Shown piece after piece: positions 23,017 to 35,900 of a stretch of DNA of 64,000 bases. The notes under the pieces are model-generated. The model had not been told where the DNA came from. It worked only from the letters and a program-made list of their open reading frames with translations, and ran no database searches. This DNA is from Clavaria fumosa (lineage: Eukaryota > Basidiomycota > Agaricomycetes > Agaricales > Clavariaceae). The stretch is from NCBI GenBank assembly GCA_951802425.1, contig OX637804.1, forward strand, positions 1 through 64,000, given 5' to 3'. The translations under genes and the position numbers were made by a program. Each line of letters begins with the position of its first letter. The stretch's first letter is position 1.

Positions 23017-23714
23017 TGTCAAGAGTAGGTCAATTCCACCAAAATACAAGTGTAAACGACAGTGAGGGAGGGTGTAGCAGTAATTCTGATGGTGAGAGGG
23101 AATTCTGCATGCAAGCTGCATTGGCAGGAAGAGGCGCAGATACAACAGGAGGAGGTGGGAGGTAGCAGAACAACATAAGGGGGGGTTTTAACCTGGAGAC
23201 CACATGAGAGGGTGGCCACTATGTGATGCCCAGTCCAGTACCTGAGGCAGCTCTCGACAGCGATCCTTGTGCATAAGCGGGTAATCGAGTTTATGTTGTA
23301 TGCTGTAGTAACTACTACAACCTTGGGGTTTATATAGTAAGTGGTATCTAAAATAGGATAGCGTAGGAGAAAATCTGCAAAGAAGAAGTTATAAAACAAA
23401 GACCAAGGAATTGCCCAGAAACATGTTTCAGCCACAGTATCCAAATCCCCAAATCTAATATTGTTAAGGGACCTTCATTAACTCATCTGGTGACCACCCT
23501 GCAAGTCCTAAACTGACTCCACTTGTTTCCTAAGTTTCCTGATGTCAGCTGAACAATGGCGAAGCATGCGGAGTATGTTGGAATTTCGACCCACGCATGG
23601 TATTGCTGATTGTCGATTTGGGACAGCAGTCGGGCGGCGGAATTACATTGGGAGTAGTCATGGTGTGTGCGGGTGCGTCGGGCGGCCCATAGTGGGGTGT
23701 GTTGGGTTGTGACA
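23017..23714 (-). repeat. 5' LTR of Gypsy element 1 (left copy)
   Basis: 698-bp LTR with terminal inverted TGTCA...TGACA; mirror of 48094-48790. No matching 3' LTR is present because the element is truncated within RT. Confidence 0.85.
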
Positions 23715-24246
23715 CCTGCCTGATATGTAAACCTACCAAATTCTCCTTAATTTAGAGTTCTTAAATGGTATGTTAGGATTACTAGTTAAGGAGCTATGTT
23801 GAATCTTTCCAAATGTAGTAGATATGCAAATTTGAGTATAAATAGCTGACGGAACCTCACGTTGCAGGCATCATTACATACCCACTTATCGATTACACCA
23901 TCCCCCAAGAGGATTAAGCCTATGTCTAGCCCAGCAAGGAGCTAAGGACAAATTTAGTTAAACTAAGGACTAAATCTAGTTGAACTAAATCTAGTAATTG
24001 CTGACTAAGGACTTAGTCTGGTCAAGTGATCTGGGTACCCAAGGGTACCCAGGCTTTGATCGAGCCGCCCTATGCCGACTCCCTTGGCGCGGTAAGTATT
24101 GAGCAAGTTACAGACATCTTGGTATAGGGTACAAGCTGTTCTACTGTACAATGGCTAAGCCCATGGGATGTTGTGACTTAGGTTACTAACTAATAATAAT
24201 ATCTGCCCAAAGCAATGCCTTGCTAGCAGTGTTGGTTTCAATACTG
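23715..24246. other. Inverted-repeat arm sequence without gene
   Basis: No gene seen. It contains the 22-bp inverted repeat CTGGGTACCCAAGGGTACCC+AG at 24031-24052 (10-bp arms), TTTAGT/ACTAAA-rich short repeats at 23950-24020, and at 24165-24190 the uninterrupted Harbinger target (CTTAGGTTACTAAC) that is split in the right arm. Confidence 0.6.
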
Positions 24247-24617
24247 TTAGCAGGAAGGTATGGAACTGGAGGGTCTACTAGTCCTGTAGGCCAACTGCAT
24301 AAGGAATTGAGGACCTGTCTGAGTCATCCTGATTCTCAGTGACTCATTTCTGACTGCACCCAGTACCAGATCCATAACAGATGTGCAATGGGGTTCAGGT
24401 GGTAGGTATGCATAAGGTGTGTTAGGGAAGGGCATTGCAAGTACAGCCTGGTGGTTGTGAGTGTCATGTAAGAGCAGGGAAGGTCGGAGAGGCTTCTGGA
24501 AGGGGACTGCAGGTTCCAGAAGTGTGTAAAGGGGCTCACAAGGTTGTAGAAGGCTGTTGGGAGGTTCATAAGTGTCAGTAGAGTCTGCTTGGGTAAGGGA
24601 AAATGAATGGGTCCTGA
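24247..24617 (-). pseudogene. Fragment of the 12.5-kb repeated coding sequence (left arm)
   Basis: Minus-strand frame with TDTYEPPN, LYTLLEPA, PFQKPL, HDTHNHQAVLAMPF, continuing into MDLVLGAVRNESLRIRMTQTG. It matches the same frame as the 12533-12800 copy. Unidentified; probably a dead retroelement ORF. Confidence 0.45.
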
Positions 24618-24737
24618 TAGGCCACTCACATATATATACTGTGTCACAACTGTACAGAGGGGTGGATCCCTCTACATAGAACTACTAGCTCAATATACCA
24701 TTGAGTCCAGTTCATTTGAGGGATAGAAAGTATTACA
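24603..24737 (+). repeat. LTR fragment, TGTAA...TTACA family
   Basis: Contains ATATATATAC (TATA-like), then CTGTACAGAGGGGTGGATCC and an end at ...AAAGTATTACA. Homologous to 44208-44340 (mirror arm) and 54005-54216, where the other terminus reads TGTAAGGCC on the minus strand. Orientation + here, with the promoter upstream of the TTACA end. Confidence 0.6.
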
Positions 24738-25197
24738 CCTGTGAAGGACAAGGGACCATCACAGTCATGAGAAAAGAAGCCTGAACCCCACTCTCAGTCA
24801 CCTTCACCCCTCACCTTCACCTTCATGAACACTCTTACTCACCCTCACCCACCCCATTTACTCTGTCACTCTCACAATCATCTTCACTCTCACCCTGGCT
24901 CACACTTCTGCTTCATCTGCACACCCACTCTACCCTTTACATTAAATCATGTAAATTCATATAAATATTACTGAAGATACTGCTCATAGGTATGCATCTA
25001 CTCACAAAGTCTGATGAAAATATATGAAGTGTTTGCTGAGATATAGCCAATGTGCCATGCTCATTTAATATCAAGAATAATGGGGATCTTTGGAACAGAT
25101 GGAAAGTGGGATGTGGTTTCCATACAAAAGATGATGCCAAAAATGGGAACTAGGTATATGAATATTTTGGTGATTATTGGAAATTATTTAACAGAAG
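24738..25197. other. Inverted-repeat arm, no gene
   Basis: CT-rich tract (CACTCTCACCC words) at 24790-24930 then AT-rich sequence. Nothing recognised. Confidence 0.5.
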
Positions 25198-25220
25198 TTG
25201 GCCAATGCTGCATTGGCCAA
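25198..25220. other. 23-bp inverted repeat with TGGCCA core
   Basis: TTGGCCAATGC, one base, GCATTGGCCAA: perfect 11-bp arms. It lies 12 bp outside the first unit of array A and is mirrored at 43726-43748. The TGGCCA core is the word enriched in the macrosatellite unit. Confidence 0.8.
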
Positions 25221-25231
25221 GTGTTGTGGGT

Positions 25232-27671
25232 AAGGGTCAGCAGAAAGTGGAGCATTGGCCACTTGGTAGTGAATGGTATGGGGGGTTAGAGGGGGTATAG
25301 GGAAAGGGTGTGGGTGCTTTACATAAGTGTTTTAGTGTCCAGGTCCAAAGATCCTGGGAAAATGAGTTTTTTGGGCATTTTCAGGGGATCTTTGAAAGTA
25401 GAAGCTTAGGGGATCAGGTAAGTGGCCATAAACCATTGATATACTATAGAGAATGTCTCCTCAAAGTTTCATAGGCCTCCCATGCCTATGTATTGTACAA
25501 TATGCTATTCTTTGTAATGATACCCTAGGAAGAGGCCAAAATGAAAACCAGGGGATCTTTTGAAGTAGCAAGTGGGGTGAGACATGATCCATACAAAAGT
25601 TGTATTGTTTTACCTATAGAACATGTCTACAAGGTTCCTATAACACATTTTGCAGTTTTTTATTATGTGGCCAAACTTGCATTGGCCATTTGTTTTACAG
25701 GCTAGGGTCTTGGCAAAGTGGCCTATTGGCCAGAATCTATAAGCGGTTCAAAAATCCTGAAAATATTCCTGGGGTTAGGGCACCTATTTGACACTAGGTT
25801 CCAGGTGTTTTGAGTGTGGTATACCTTATGCTTCCAAAGATCCCAGGTTCCGAAACTACAGTGGCCAGCTGTGGCCAGATGTTAGAGAAGGGTCAGCAGA
25901 AAGTGGAGCATTGGCCACTTGGTAGTGAATGGTATGGGGGGTTAGAGGGGGTATAGGGAAAGGGTGTGGGTGCTTTACATAAGTGTTTTAGTGTCCAGGT
26001 CCAAAGATCCTGGGAAAATGAGTTTTTTGGGCATTTTCAGGGGATCTTTGAAAGTAGAAGCTTAGGGGATCAGGTAAGTGGCCATAAACCATTGATATAC
26101 TATAGAGAATGTCTCCTCAAAGTTTCATAGGCCTCCCATGCCTATGTATTGTACAATATGCTATTCTTTGTAATGATACCCTAGGAAGAGGCCAAAATGA
26201 AAACCAGGGGATCTTTTGAAGTAGCAAGTGGGGTGAGACATGATCCATACAAAAGTTGTATTGTTTTACCTATAGAACATGTCTACAAGGTTCCTATAAC
26301 ACATTTTGCAGTTTTTTATTATGTGGCCAAACTTGCATTGGCCATTTGTTTTACAGGCTAGGGTCTTGGCAAAGTGGCCTATTGGCCAGAATCTATAAGC
26401 GGTTCAAAAATCCTGAAAATATTCCTGGGGTTAGGGCACCTATTTGACACTAGGTTCCAGGTGTTTTGAGTGTGGTATACCTTATGCTTCCAAAGATCCC
26501 AGGTTCCGAAACTACAGTGGCCAGCTGTGGCCAGATGTTAGAGAAGGGTCAGCAGAAAGTGGAGCATTGGCCACTTGGTAGTGAATGGTATGGGGGGTTA
26601 GAGGGGGTATAGGGAAAGGGTGTGGGTGCTTTACATAAGTGTTTTAGTGTCCAGGTCCAAAGATCCCGGGAAAATGAGTTTTTTGGGCATTTTCAGGGGA
26701 TCTTTGAAAGTAGAAGCTTAGGGGATCAGGTAAGTGGCCATAAACCATTGATATACTATAGAGAATGTCTCCTCAAAGTTTCATAGGCCTCCCATGCCTA
26801 TGTATTGTACAATATGCTATTCTTTGTAATGATACCCTAGGAAGAGGCCAAAATGAAAACCAGGGGATCTTTTGAAGTAGCAAGTGGGGTGAGACATGAT
26901 CCATACAAAAGTTGTATTGTTTTACCTATAGAACATGTCTACAAGGTTCCTATAACACATTTTGCAGTTTTTTATTATGTGGCCAAACTTGCATTGGCCA
27001 TTTGTTTTACAGGCTAGGGTCTTGGCAAAGTGGCCTATTGGCCAGAATCTATAAGCGGTTCAAAAATCCTGAAAATATTCCTGGGGTTAGGGCACCTATT
27101 TGACACTAGGTTCCAGGTGTTTTGAGTGTGGTATACCTTATGCTTCCAAAGATCCCAGGTTCCGAAACTACAGTGGCCAGCTGTGGCCAGATGTTAGAGA
27201 AGGGTCAGCAGAAAGTGGAGCATTGGCCACTTGGTAGTGAATGGTATGGGGGGTTAGAGGGGGTATAGGGAAAGGGTGTGGGTGCTTTACATAAGTGTTT
27301 TAGTGTCCAGGTCCAAAGATCCCGGGAAAATGAGTTTTTTGGGCATTTTCAGGGGATCTTTGAAAGTAGAGGCTTAGGGGATCAGGTAAGTGGCCATAAA
27401 CCATTGATATACTATAGAGAATGTCTCCTCAAAGTTTCATAGGCCTCCCATGCCTATGTATTGTACAATATGCTATTCTTTGTAATGATACCCTAGGAAG
27501 AGGCCAAAATGAAAACCAGGGGATCTTTTGAAGTAGCAAGTGGGGTGAGACATGATCCATACAAAAGTTGTATTGTTTTACCTATAGAACATGTCTACAA
27601 GGTTCCTATAACACATTTTGCAGTTTTTTATTATGTGGCCAAACTTGCATTGGCCATTTGTTTTACAGCTA
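25232..27671 (+). repeat. Macrosatellite array A, 656-bp unit, ~3.7 copies
   Basis: Units begin AAGGGTCAGCAG at about 25232, 25888, 26544 and 27200; the last is cut after TTTTACAGCTAG. Copies differ by single bases (for example CCTGGG/CCCGGG). Each unit has seven TGGCCA words. A 63-66 codon frame recurs in each unit but has no recognisable domain. Array A is in the opposite orientation to arrays B and C, and its unit has one extra base (CAGGCTAG versus CAGCTAG). Confidence 0.96.
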
Positions 27672-27868
27672 GTATGCACTCTGAAACTATGAAAAACCAT
27701 TAAAAACTATTAAAAAAACCCAAAAAACATTAAAAAACATTAAAAAACCCTTCAACAACACCTCCCAAACCTTGCGTATGCACTCTGAAACTATGAAAAA
27801 CCATTAAAAACTATTAAAAAAACCCAAAAAACATTAAAAAACATTAAAAAACCCTTCAACAACACCTC
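27672..27868. repeat. Internal remnant of the subtelomeric satellite
   Basis: Nearly two copies of a diverged 104-bp version of the 114-bp satellite (TCAACAACACCTCCCAAACC at 27752). The second copy ends in the same ACACCTCAGATCATC junction that ends the main array at about 7866, followed by the same flanking sequence as palindrome 1. A satellite-palindrome boundary is thus present 20 kb inside the chromosome. Confidence 0.9.
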
Positions 27869-27898
27869 AGATCATCAACCCATGTGCATCCCCTGCGG

Positions 27899-30800
27899 AT
27901 CATCCTTCACCCATATTGTATATTCACATGAATCTGCAACTCATCTTAAGAAATGGAATTTTGTTTCCACATTTCATCAGTATTTCTTGTCCACATGGAT
28001 GACATTGTTATGCCTTCCTGTCTCTACTACCAACTAAGGGCCTTCTTCTTCCATTCCATCTAGCATCCATTCCAGCCCTCCTCCATCTGAGGTGCTCCCT
28101 GTTGTCCCTATAGCACCATCAGATAGTCACCCATGTACCAGCATACCATTGCCCTTGTATGATTGTCTGCTCTCCTGTCTCTTCCCCAGTCTCTTCATTC
28201 AGCAATTGTGTCTCCCCCATTCTCCCCCATGTGTTGATAGCTGTGGGCCACACACATGCTTTCAAGCTTTGACACAAACTCAACTCATCACTTAACTGAC
28301 TTTGTGAGATGGGGCATCCAGGACACCCACTTTGACATTCACATCTAGTCAACTTTGTGTGTCATTTGGGCATGGCAGTCCTGGACACCCACCTTGAGGC
28401 ACACATCCAGTCAACTTACTTTGTACATTATGAGAGATGTGGGTGTCCTGGTCCTCCTGGCATGGCTTACCTGTATCTGTATGATGTCCCAGCCTGCATC
28501 ACATTGGATCTTGGTAGGTATGTAGGACCTAGGTTTGGCATGCTAAGAGTGAGTAGCACAGGTGGTGTAAGTAGGATGGAGGGTGGACAGTGTGAGTGGA
28601 GTGAGTGGGTGGCACAGGCAAGGTGAGTAAGGCAAGTGGCACAAGTGAGGAGGTGCAAGTGAGGCAAGCCATGTAGTGTAGCACCAATGAGGTGAGTGGG
28701 TAGGCAGTGCAAGCAGGGTGGATGGCACAATTGGGGGTGAGCAGCATGGGTGGCACCATTGGGACAAGTTTGGTGGACAGTGCATATTATCAGTCAATGA
28801 TAAGTTAATATTTCCTTGTATTATTCATGACATGTCTGCTTGAGTAATGTATGTGTTTACTGTGCTCATGCTTGTCATACCTGGCACTGCTCATGTTCAT
28901 CAGTCATTGCTTATGTGTGCCATACAGTGCCTAGGCTATGTCCATGCTGCTCATAGCAACCCACCTCCAGACCCTGTTCTTTTTTCCCTTCCCCAGGTAG
29001 TCCAGCACAATGCAGTTCTGCCTCCACCCCTTCCTTGCCATGTGCTATCCACTCTATGCTGCTTGTCTTGTTCTTGGGTCTATGTTAATCACCAGACTCC
29101 TAGACAGAAGAACAAGACAAGCAGCATAGAGTGGATAGCACATGGCAAGGAAGGGGTGGAGGCAGAACTGCATTGTGCTGGACTACCTGGGGAAGGGAAA
29201 AAAGAACAGGGTCTGGAGGTGGGTTGCTATGAGCAGCATGGACATAGCCTAGGCACTGTATGGCACACATAAGCAATGACTGATGAACATGAGCAGTGCC
29301 AGGTATGACAAGCATGAGCACAGTAAACACATACATTACTCAAGCAGACATGTCATGAATAATACAAGGAAATATTAACTTATCATTGACTGATAATATG
29401 CACTGTCCACCAAACTTGTCCCAATGGTGCCACCCATGCTGCTCACCCCCAATTGTGCCATCCACCCTGCTTGCACTGCCTACCCACTCACCTCATTGGT
29501 GCTACACTACATGGCTTGCCTCACTTGCACCTCCTCACTTGTGCCACTTGCCTTACTCACCTTGCCTGTGCCACCCACTCACTCCACTCACACTGTCCAC
29601 CCTCCATCCTACTTACACCACCTGTGCTACTCACTCTTAGCATGCCAAACCTAGGTCCTACATACCTACCAAGATCCAATGTGATGCAGGCTGGGACATC
29701 ATACAGATACAGGTAAGCCATGCCAGGAGGACCAGGACACCCACATCTCTCATAATGTACAAAGTAAGTTGACTGGATGTGTGCCTCAAGGTGGGTGTCC
29801 AGGACTGCCATGCCCAAATGACACACAAAGTTGACTAGATGTGAATGTCAAAGTGGGTGTCCTGGATGCCCCATCTCACAAAGTCAGTTAAGTGATGAGT
29901 TGAGTTTGTGTCAAAGCTTGAAAGCATGTGTGTGGCCCACAGCTATCAACACATGGGGGAGAATGGGGGAGACACAATTGCTGAATGAAGAGACTGGGGA
30001 AGAGACAGGAGAGCAGACAATCATACAAGGGCAATGGTATGCTGGTACATGGGTGACTATCTGATGGTGCTATAGGGACAACAGGGAGCACCTAGCTGTA
30101 AAACAAATGGCCAATGCAAGTTTGGCCACAAAATAAAAAACTGCAAAATGTGTTATAGGAACTTTGTAGACATGTTCTATAGGTAAAACAATACAACTTT
30201 TGTATGGATCATGTCTCACCCCACTTGCTACTTCAAAAGATCCCCTGGTTTTCATTTTGGCCTCTTCCTAGTGTATCATTACAAAGAATAGCATATTGTA
30301 CAATACGTAGGCATGGGAGGCCTATGAAACTTTGAGGAGACATTCTCTATAGTATATCAATGGTTTATGGCCACTTACCTGATCCCCTAAGCTTCTACTT
30401 TCAAAGATCCCCTGAAAATGCCCAAAAAACTCATTTTCCCGGGATCTTTGGACCTGGACACTAAAACACTTATGTAAAGCACCCACACCCTTTCCCTATA
30501 CCCCCTCTAACCCCCCATACCATTCACTACCAAGTGGCCAATGCTCCACTTTCTGCTGACCCTTCTCTAACATCTGGCCACAGCTGGCCACTGTAGTTTC
30601 GGAACCTGGGATCTTTGGAAGCATAAGGTATACCACACTCAAAACACCTGGAACCTAGTGTCAAATAGGTGCCCTAACCCCAGGAATATTTTCAGGATTT
30701 TTGAACCGCTTATAGATTCTGGCCAATAGGCCACTTTGCCAAGACCCTAGCTGTAAAACAAATGGCCAATGCAAGTTTGGCCACAAAATAAAAAACTGCA

Positions 30801-32907
30801 AAATGTGTTATAGGAACTTTGTAGACATGTTCTATAGGTAAAACAATACAACTTTTGTATGGATCATGTCTCACCCCACTTGCTACTTCAAAAGATCCCC
30901 TGGTTTTCATTTTGGCCTCTTCCTAGTGTATCATTACAAAGAATAGCATATTGTACAATACGTAGGCATGGGAGGCCTATGAAACTTTGAGGAGACATTC
31001 TCTATAGTATATCAATGGTTTATGGCCACTTACCTGATCCCCTAAGCTTCTACTTTCAAAGATCCCCTGAAAATGCCCAAAAAACTCATTTTCCCAGGAT
31101 CTTTGGACCTGGACACTAAAACACTTATGTAAAGCACCCACACCCTTTCCCTATACCCCCTCTAACCCCCCATACCATTCACTACCAAGTGGCCAATGCT
31201 CCACTTTCTGCTGACCCTTCTCTAACATCTGGCCACAGCTGGCCACTGTAGTTTCGGAACCTGGGATCTTTGGAAGCATAAGGTATACCACACTCAAAAC
31301 ACCTGGAACCTAGTGTCAAATAGGTGCCCTAACCCCAGGAATATTTTCAGGATTTTTGAACCGCTTATAGATTCTGGCCAATAGGCCACTTTGCCAAGAC
31401 CCTAGCTGTAAAACAAATGGCCAATGCAAGTTTGGCCACAAAATAAAAAACTGCAAAATGTGTTATAGGAACTTTGTAGACATGTTCTATAGGTAAAACA
31501 ATACAACTTTTGTATGGATCATGTCTCACCCCACTTGCTACTTCAAAAGATCCCCTGGTTTTCATTTTGGCCTCTTCCTAGTGTATCATTACAAAGAATA
31601 GCATATTGTACAATACGTAGGCATGGGAGGCCTATGAAACTTTGAGGAGACATTCTCTATAGTATATCAATGGTTTATGGCCACTTACCTGATCCCCTAA
31701 GCTTCTACTTTCAAAGATCCCCTGAAAATGCCCAAAAAACTCATTTTCCCAGGATCTTTGGACCTGGACACTAAAACACTTATGTAAAGCACCCACACCC
31801 TTTCCCTATACCCCCTCTAACCCCCCATACCATTCACTACCAAGTGGCCAATGCTCCACTTTCTGCTGACCCTTCTCTAACATCTGGCCACAGCTGGCCA
31901 CTGTAGTTTCGGAACCTGGGATCTTTGGAAGCATAAGGTATACCACACTCAAAACACCTGGAACCTAGTGTCAAATAGGTGCCCTAACCCCAGGAATATT
32001 TTCAGGATTTTTGAACCGCTTATAGATTCTGGCCAATAGGCCACTTTGCCAAGACCCTAGCTGTAAAACAAATGGCCAATGCAAGTTTGGCCACAAAATA
32101 AAAAACTGCAAAATGTGTTATAGGAACTTTGTAGACATGTTCTATAGGTAAAACAATACAACTTTTGTATGGATCATGTCTCACCCCACTTGCTACTTCA
32201 AAAGATCCCCTGGTTTTCATTTTGGCCTCTTCCTAGGGTATCATTACAAAGAATAGCATATTGTACAATACATAGGCATGGGAGGCCTATGAAACTTTGA
32301 GGAGACATTCTCTATAGTATATCAATGGTTTATGGCCACTTACCTGATCCCCTAAGCTTCTACTTTCAAAGATCCCCTGAAAATGCCCAAAAAACTCATT
32401 TTCCCGGGATCTTTGGACCTGGACACTAAAACACTTATGTAAAGCACCCACACCCTTTCCCTATACCCCCTCTAACCCCCCATACCATTCACTACCAAGT
32501 GGCCAATGCTCCACTTTCTGCTGACCCTTCTCTAACATCTGGCCACAGCTGGCCACTGTAGTTTCGGAACCTGGGATCTTTGGAAGCATAAGGTATACCA
32601 CACTCAAAACACCTGGAACCTAGTGTCAAATAGGTGCCCTAACCCCAGGAATATTTTCAGGATTTTTGAACCGCTTATAGATTCTGGCCAATAGGCCACT
32701 TTGCCAAGACCCTAGCTGTAAAACAAATGGCCAATGCAAGTTTGGCCACAAAATAAAAAACTGCAAAATGTGTTATAGGAACTTTGTAGACATGTTCTAT
32801 AGGTAAAACAATACAACTTTTGTATGGATCATGTCTCACCCCACTTGCTACTTCAAAAGATCCCCTGGTTTTCATTTTGGCCTCTTCCTAGGGTATCATT
32901 ACAAAGA
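27899..32907. repeat. Segmental duplication, copy 1
   Basis: Matches 58992-64000 in direct orientation at a constant offset of 31093, covering the palindrome 2 region and the first 4.3 units of array B. I noticed two substitutions (27925 C versus T at 59018; 30399 T versus A at 61492). Unit-specific variants in the array occur in the same order in both copies, so the array was copied with its neighbour. Confidence 0.95.
28090..30093. repeat. Palindrome 2 (986-bp arms, 32-bp spacer)
   Basis: Left arm 28090-29075 and right arm 29108-30093 are reverse complements with no mismatch that I saw. Spacer 29076-29107 continues the native sequence of the right arm. Same sequence family as palindrome 1, but the fold-back is at the position equivalent to about 8895 there. 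It has about 190 bp (around 28700-28890) absent from both arms of palindrome 1. 27869-28089 continues the left side with no mirror because array B starts at 30094. Open frames are mirror images and I call no gene. No CpG seen. Confidence 0.95.
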
Positions 32908-35900
32908 ATAGCATATTGTACAATACATAGGCATGGGAGGCCTATGAAACTTTGAGGAGACATTCTCTATAGTATATCAATGGTTTATGGCCACTTACCT
33001 GATCCCCTAAGCTTCTACTTTCAAAGATCCCCTGAAAATGCCCAAAAAACTCATTTTCCCGGGATCTTTGGACCTGGACACTAAAACACTTATGTAAAGC
33101 ACCCACACCCTTTCCCTATACCCCCTCTAACCCCCCATACCATTCACTACCAAGTGGCCAATGCTCCACTTTCTGCTGACCCTTCTCTAACATCTGGCCA
33201 CAGCTGGCCACTGTAGTTTCGGAACCTGGGATCTTTGGAAGCATAAGGTATACCACACTCAAAACACCTGGAACCTAGTGTCAAATAGGTGCCCTAACCC
33301 CAGGAATATTTTCAGGATTTTTGAACCGCTTATAGATTCTGGCCAATAGGCCACTTTGCCAAGACCCTAGCTGTAAAACAAATGGCCAATGCAAGTTTGG
33401 CCACAAAATAAAAAACTGCAAAATGTGTTATAGGAACTTTGTAGACATGTTCTATAGGTAAAACAATACAACTTTTGTATGGATCATGTCTCACCCCACT
33501 TGCTACTTCAAAAGATCCCCTGGTTTTCATTTTGGCCTCTTCCTAGGGTATCATTACAAAGAATAGCATATTGTACAATACATAGGCATGGGAGGCCTAT
33601 GAAACTTTGAGGAGACATTCTCTATAGTATATCAATGGTTTATGGCCACTTACCTGATCCCCTAAGCTTCTACTTTCAAAGATCCCCTGAAAATGCCCAA
33701 AAAACTCATTTTCCCGGGATCTTTGGACCTGGACACTAAAACACTTATGTAAAGCACCCACACCCTTTCCCTATACCCCCTCTAACCCCCCATACCATTC
33801 ACTACCAAGTGGCCAATGCTCCACTTTCTGCTGACCCTTCTCTAACATCTGGCCACAGCTGGCCACTGTAGTTTCGGAACCTGGGATCTTTGGAAGCATA
33901 AGGTATACCACACTCAAAACACCTGGAACCTAGTGTCAAATAGGTGCCCTAACCCCAGGAATATTTTCAGGATTTTTGAACCGCTTATAGATTCTGGCCA
34001 ATAGGCCACTTTGCCAAGACCCTAGCTGTAAAACAAATGGCCAATGCAAGTTTGGCCACAAAATAAAAAACTGCAAAATGTGTTATAGGAACTTTGTAGA
34101 CATGTTCTATAGGTAAAACAATACAACTTTTGTATGGATCATGTCTCACCCCACTTGCTACTTCAAAAGATCCCCTGGTTTTCATTTTGGCCTCTTCCTA
34201 GGGTATCATTACAAAGAATAGCATATTGTACAATACATAGGCATGGGAGGCCTATGAAACTTTGAGGAGACATTCTCTATAGTATATCAATGGTTTATGG
34301 CCACTTACCTGATCCCCTAAGCTTCTACTTTCAAAGATCCCCTGAAAATGCCCAAAAAACTCATTTTCCCGGGATCTTTGGACCTGGACACTAAAACACT
34401 TATGTAAAGCACCCACACCCTTTCCCTATACCCCCTCTAACCCCCCATACCATTCACTACCAAGTGGCCAATGCTCCACTTTCTGCTGACCCTTCTCTAA
34501 CATCTGGCCACAGCTGGCCACTGTAGTTTCGGAACCTGGGATCTTTGGAAGCATAAGGTATACCACACTCAAAACACCTGGAACCTAGTGTCAAATAGGT
34601 GCCCTAACCCCAGGAATATTTTCAGGATTTTTGAACCGCTTATAGATTCTGGCCAATAGGCCACTTTGCCAAGACCCTAGCTGTAAAACAAATGGCCAAT
34701 GCAAGTTTGGCCACAAAATAAAAAACTGCAAAATGTGTTATAGGAACTTTGTAGACATGTTCTATAGGTAAAACAATACAACTTTTGTATGGATCATGTC
34801 TCACCCCACTTGCTACTTCAAAAGATCCCCTGGTTTTCATTTTGGCCTCTTCCTAGGGTATCATTACAAAGAATAGCATATTGTACAATACATAGGCATG
34901 GGAGGCCTATGAAACTTTGAGGAGACATTCTCTATAGTATATCAATGGTTTATGGCCACTTACCTGATCCCCTAAGCTTCTACTTTCAAAGATCCCCTGA
35001 AAATGCCCAAAAAACTCATTTTCCCGGGATCTTTGGACCTGGACACTAAAACACTTATGTAAAGCACCCACACCCTTTCCCTATACCCCCTCTAACCCCC
35101 CATACCATTCACTACCAAGTGGCCAATGCTCCACTTTCTGCTGACCCTTCTCTAACATCTGGCCACAGCTGGCCACTGTAGTTTCGGAACCTGGGATCTT
35201 TGGAAGCATAAGGTATACCACACTCAAAACACCTGGAACCTAGTGTCAAATAGGTGCCCTAACCCCAGGAATATTTTCAGGATTTTTGAACCGCTTATAG
35301 ATTCTGGCCAATAGGCCACTTTGCCAAGACCCTAGCTGTAAAACAAATGGCCAATGCAAGTTTGGCCACAAAATAAAAAACTGCAAAATGTGTTATAGGA
35401 ACTTTGTAGACATGTTCTATAGGTAAAACAATACAACTTTTGTATGGATCATGTCTCACCCCACTTGCTACTTCAAAAGATCCCCTGGTTTTCATTTTGG
35501 CCTCTTCCTAGGGTATCATTACAAAGAATAGCATATTGTACAATACATAGGCATGGGAGGCCTATGAAACTTTGAGGAGACATTCTCTATAGTATATCAA
35601 TGGTTTATGGCCACTTACCTGATCCCCTAAGCTTCTACTTTCAAAGATCCCCTGAAAATGCCCAAAAAACTCATTTTCCCGGGATCTTTGGACCTGGACA
35701 CTAAAACACTTATGTAAAGCACCCACACCCTTTCCCTATACCCCCTCTAACCCCCCATACCATTCACTACCAAGTGGCCAATGCTCCACTTTCTGCTGAC
35801 CCTTCTCTAACATCTGGCCACAGCTGGCCACTGTAGTTTCGGAACCTGGGATCTTTGGAAGCATAAGGTATACCACACTCAAAACACCTGGAACCTAGTG

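Larger units (their letters stand above)
19258..25232. repeat. Left arm of large inverted repeat
   Basis: Reverse-complement match to 43714-51997. Paired positions sum to about 71807-71809 in the Gypsy part and 68946 in the inner part. The 2862-bp step equals the Harbinger insertion plus its TSD (2974) minus a 112-bp segment (23846-23957) missing on the right. Outside position 20101 the sum falls to 71255 because a further 553 bp (19552-20104) are missing on the right. The inner boundary coincides with the start of macrosatellite array A; the outer boundary is near the word GATGGGAGGGG at 19258. Confidence 0.92.
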
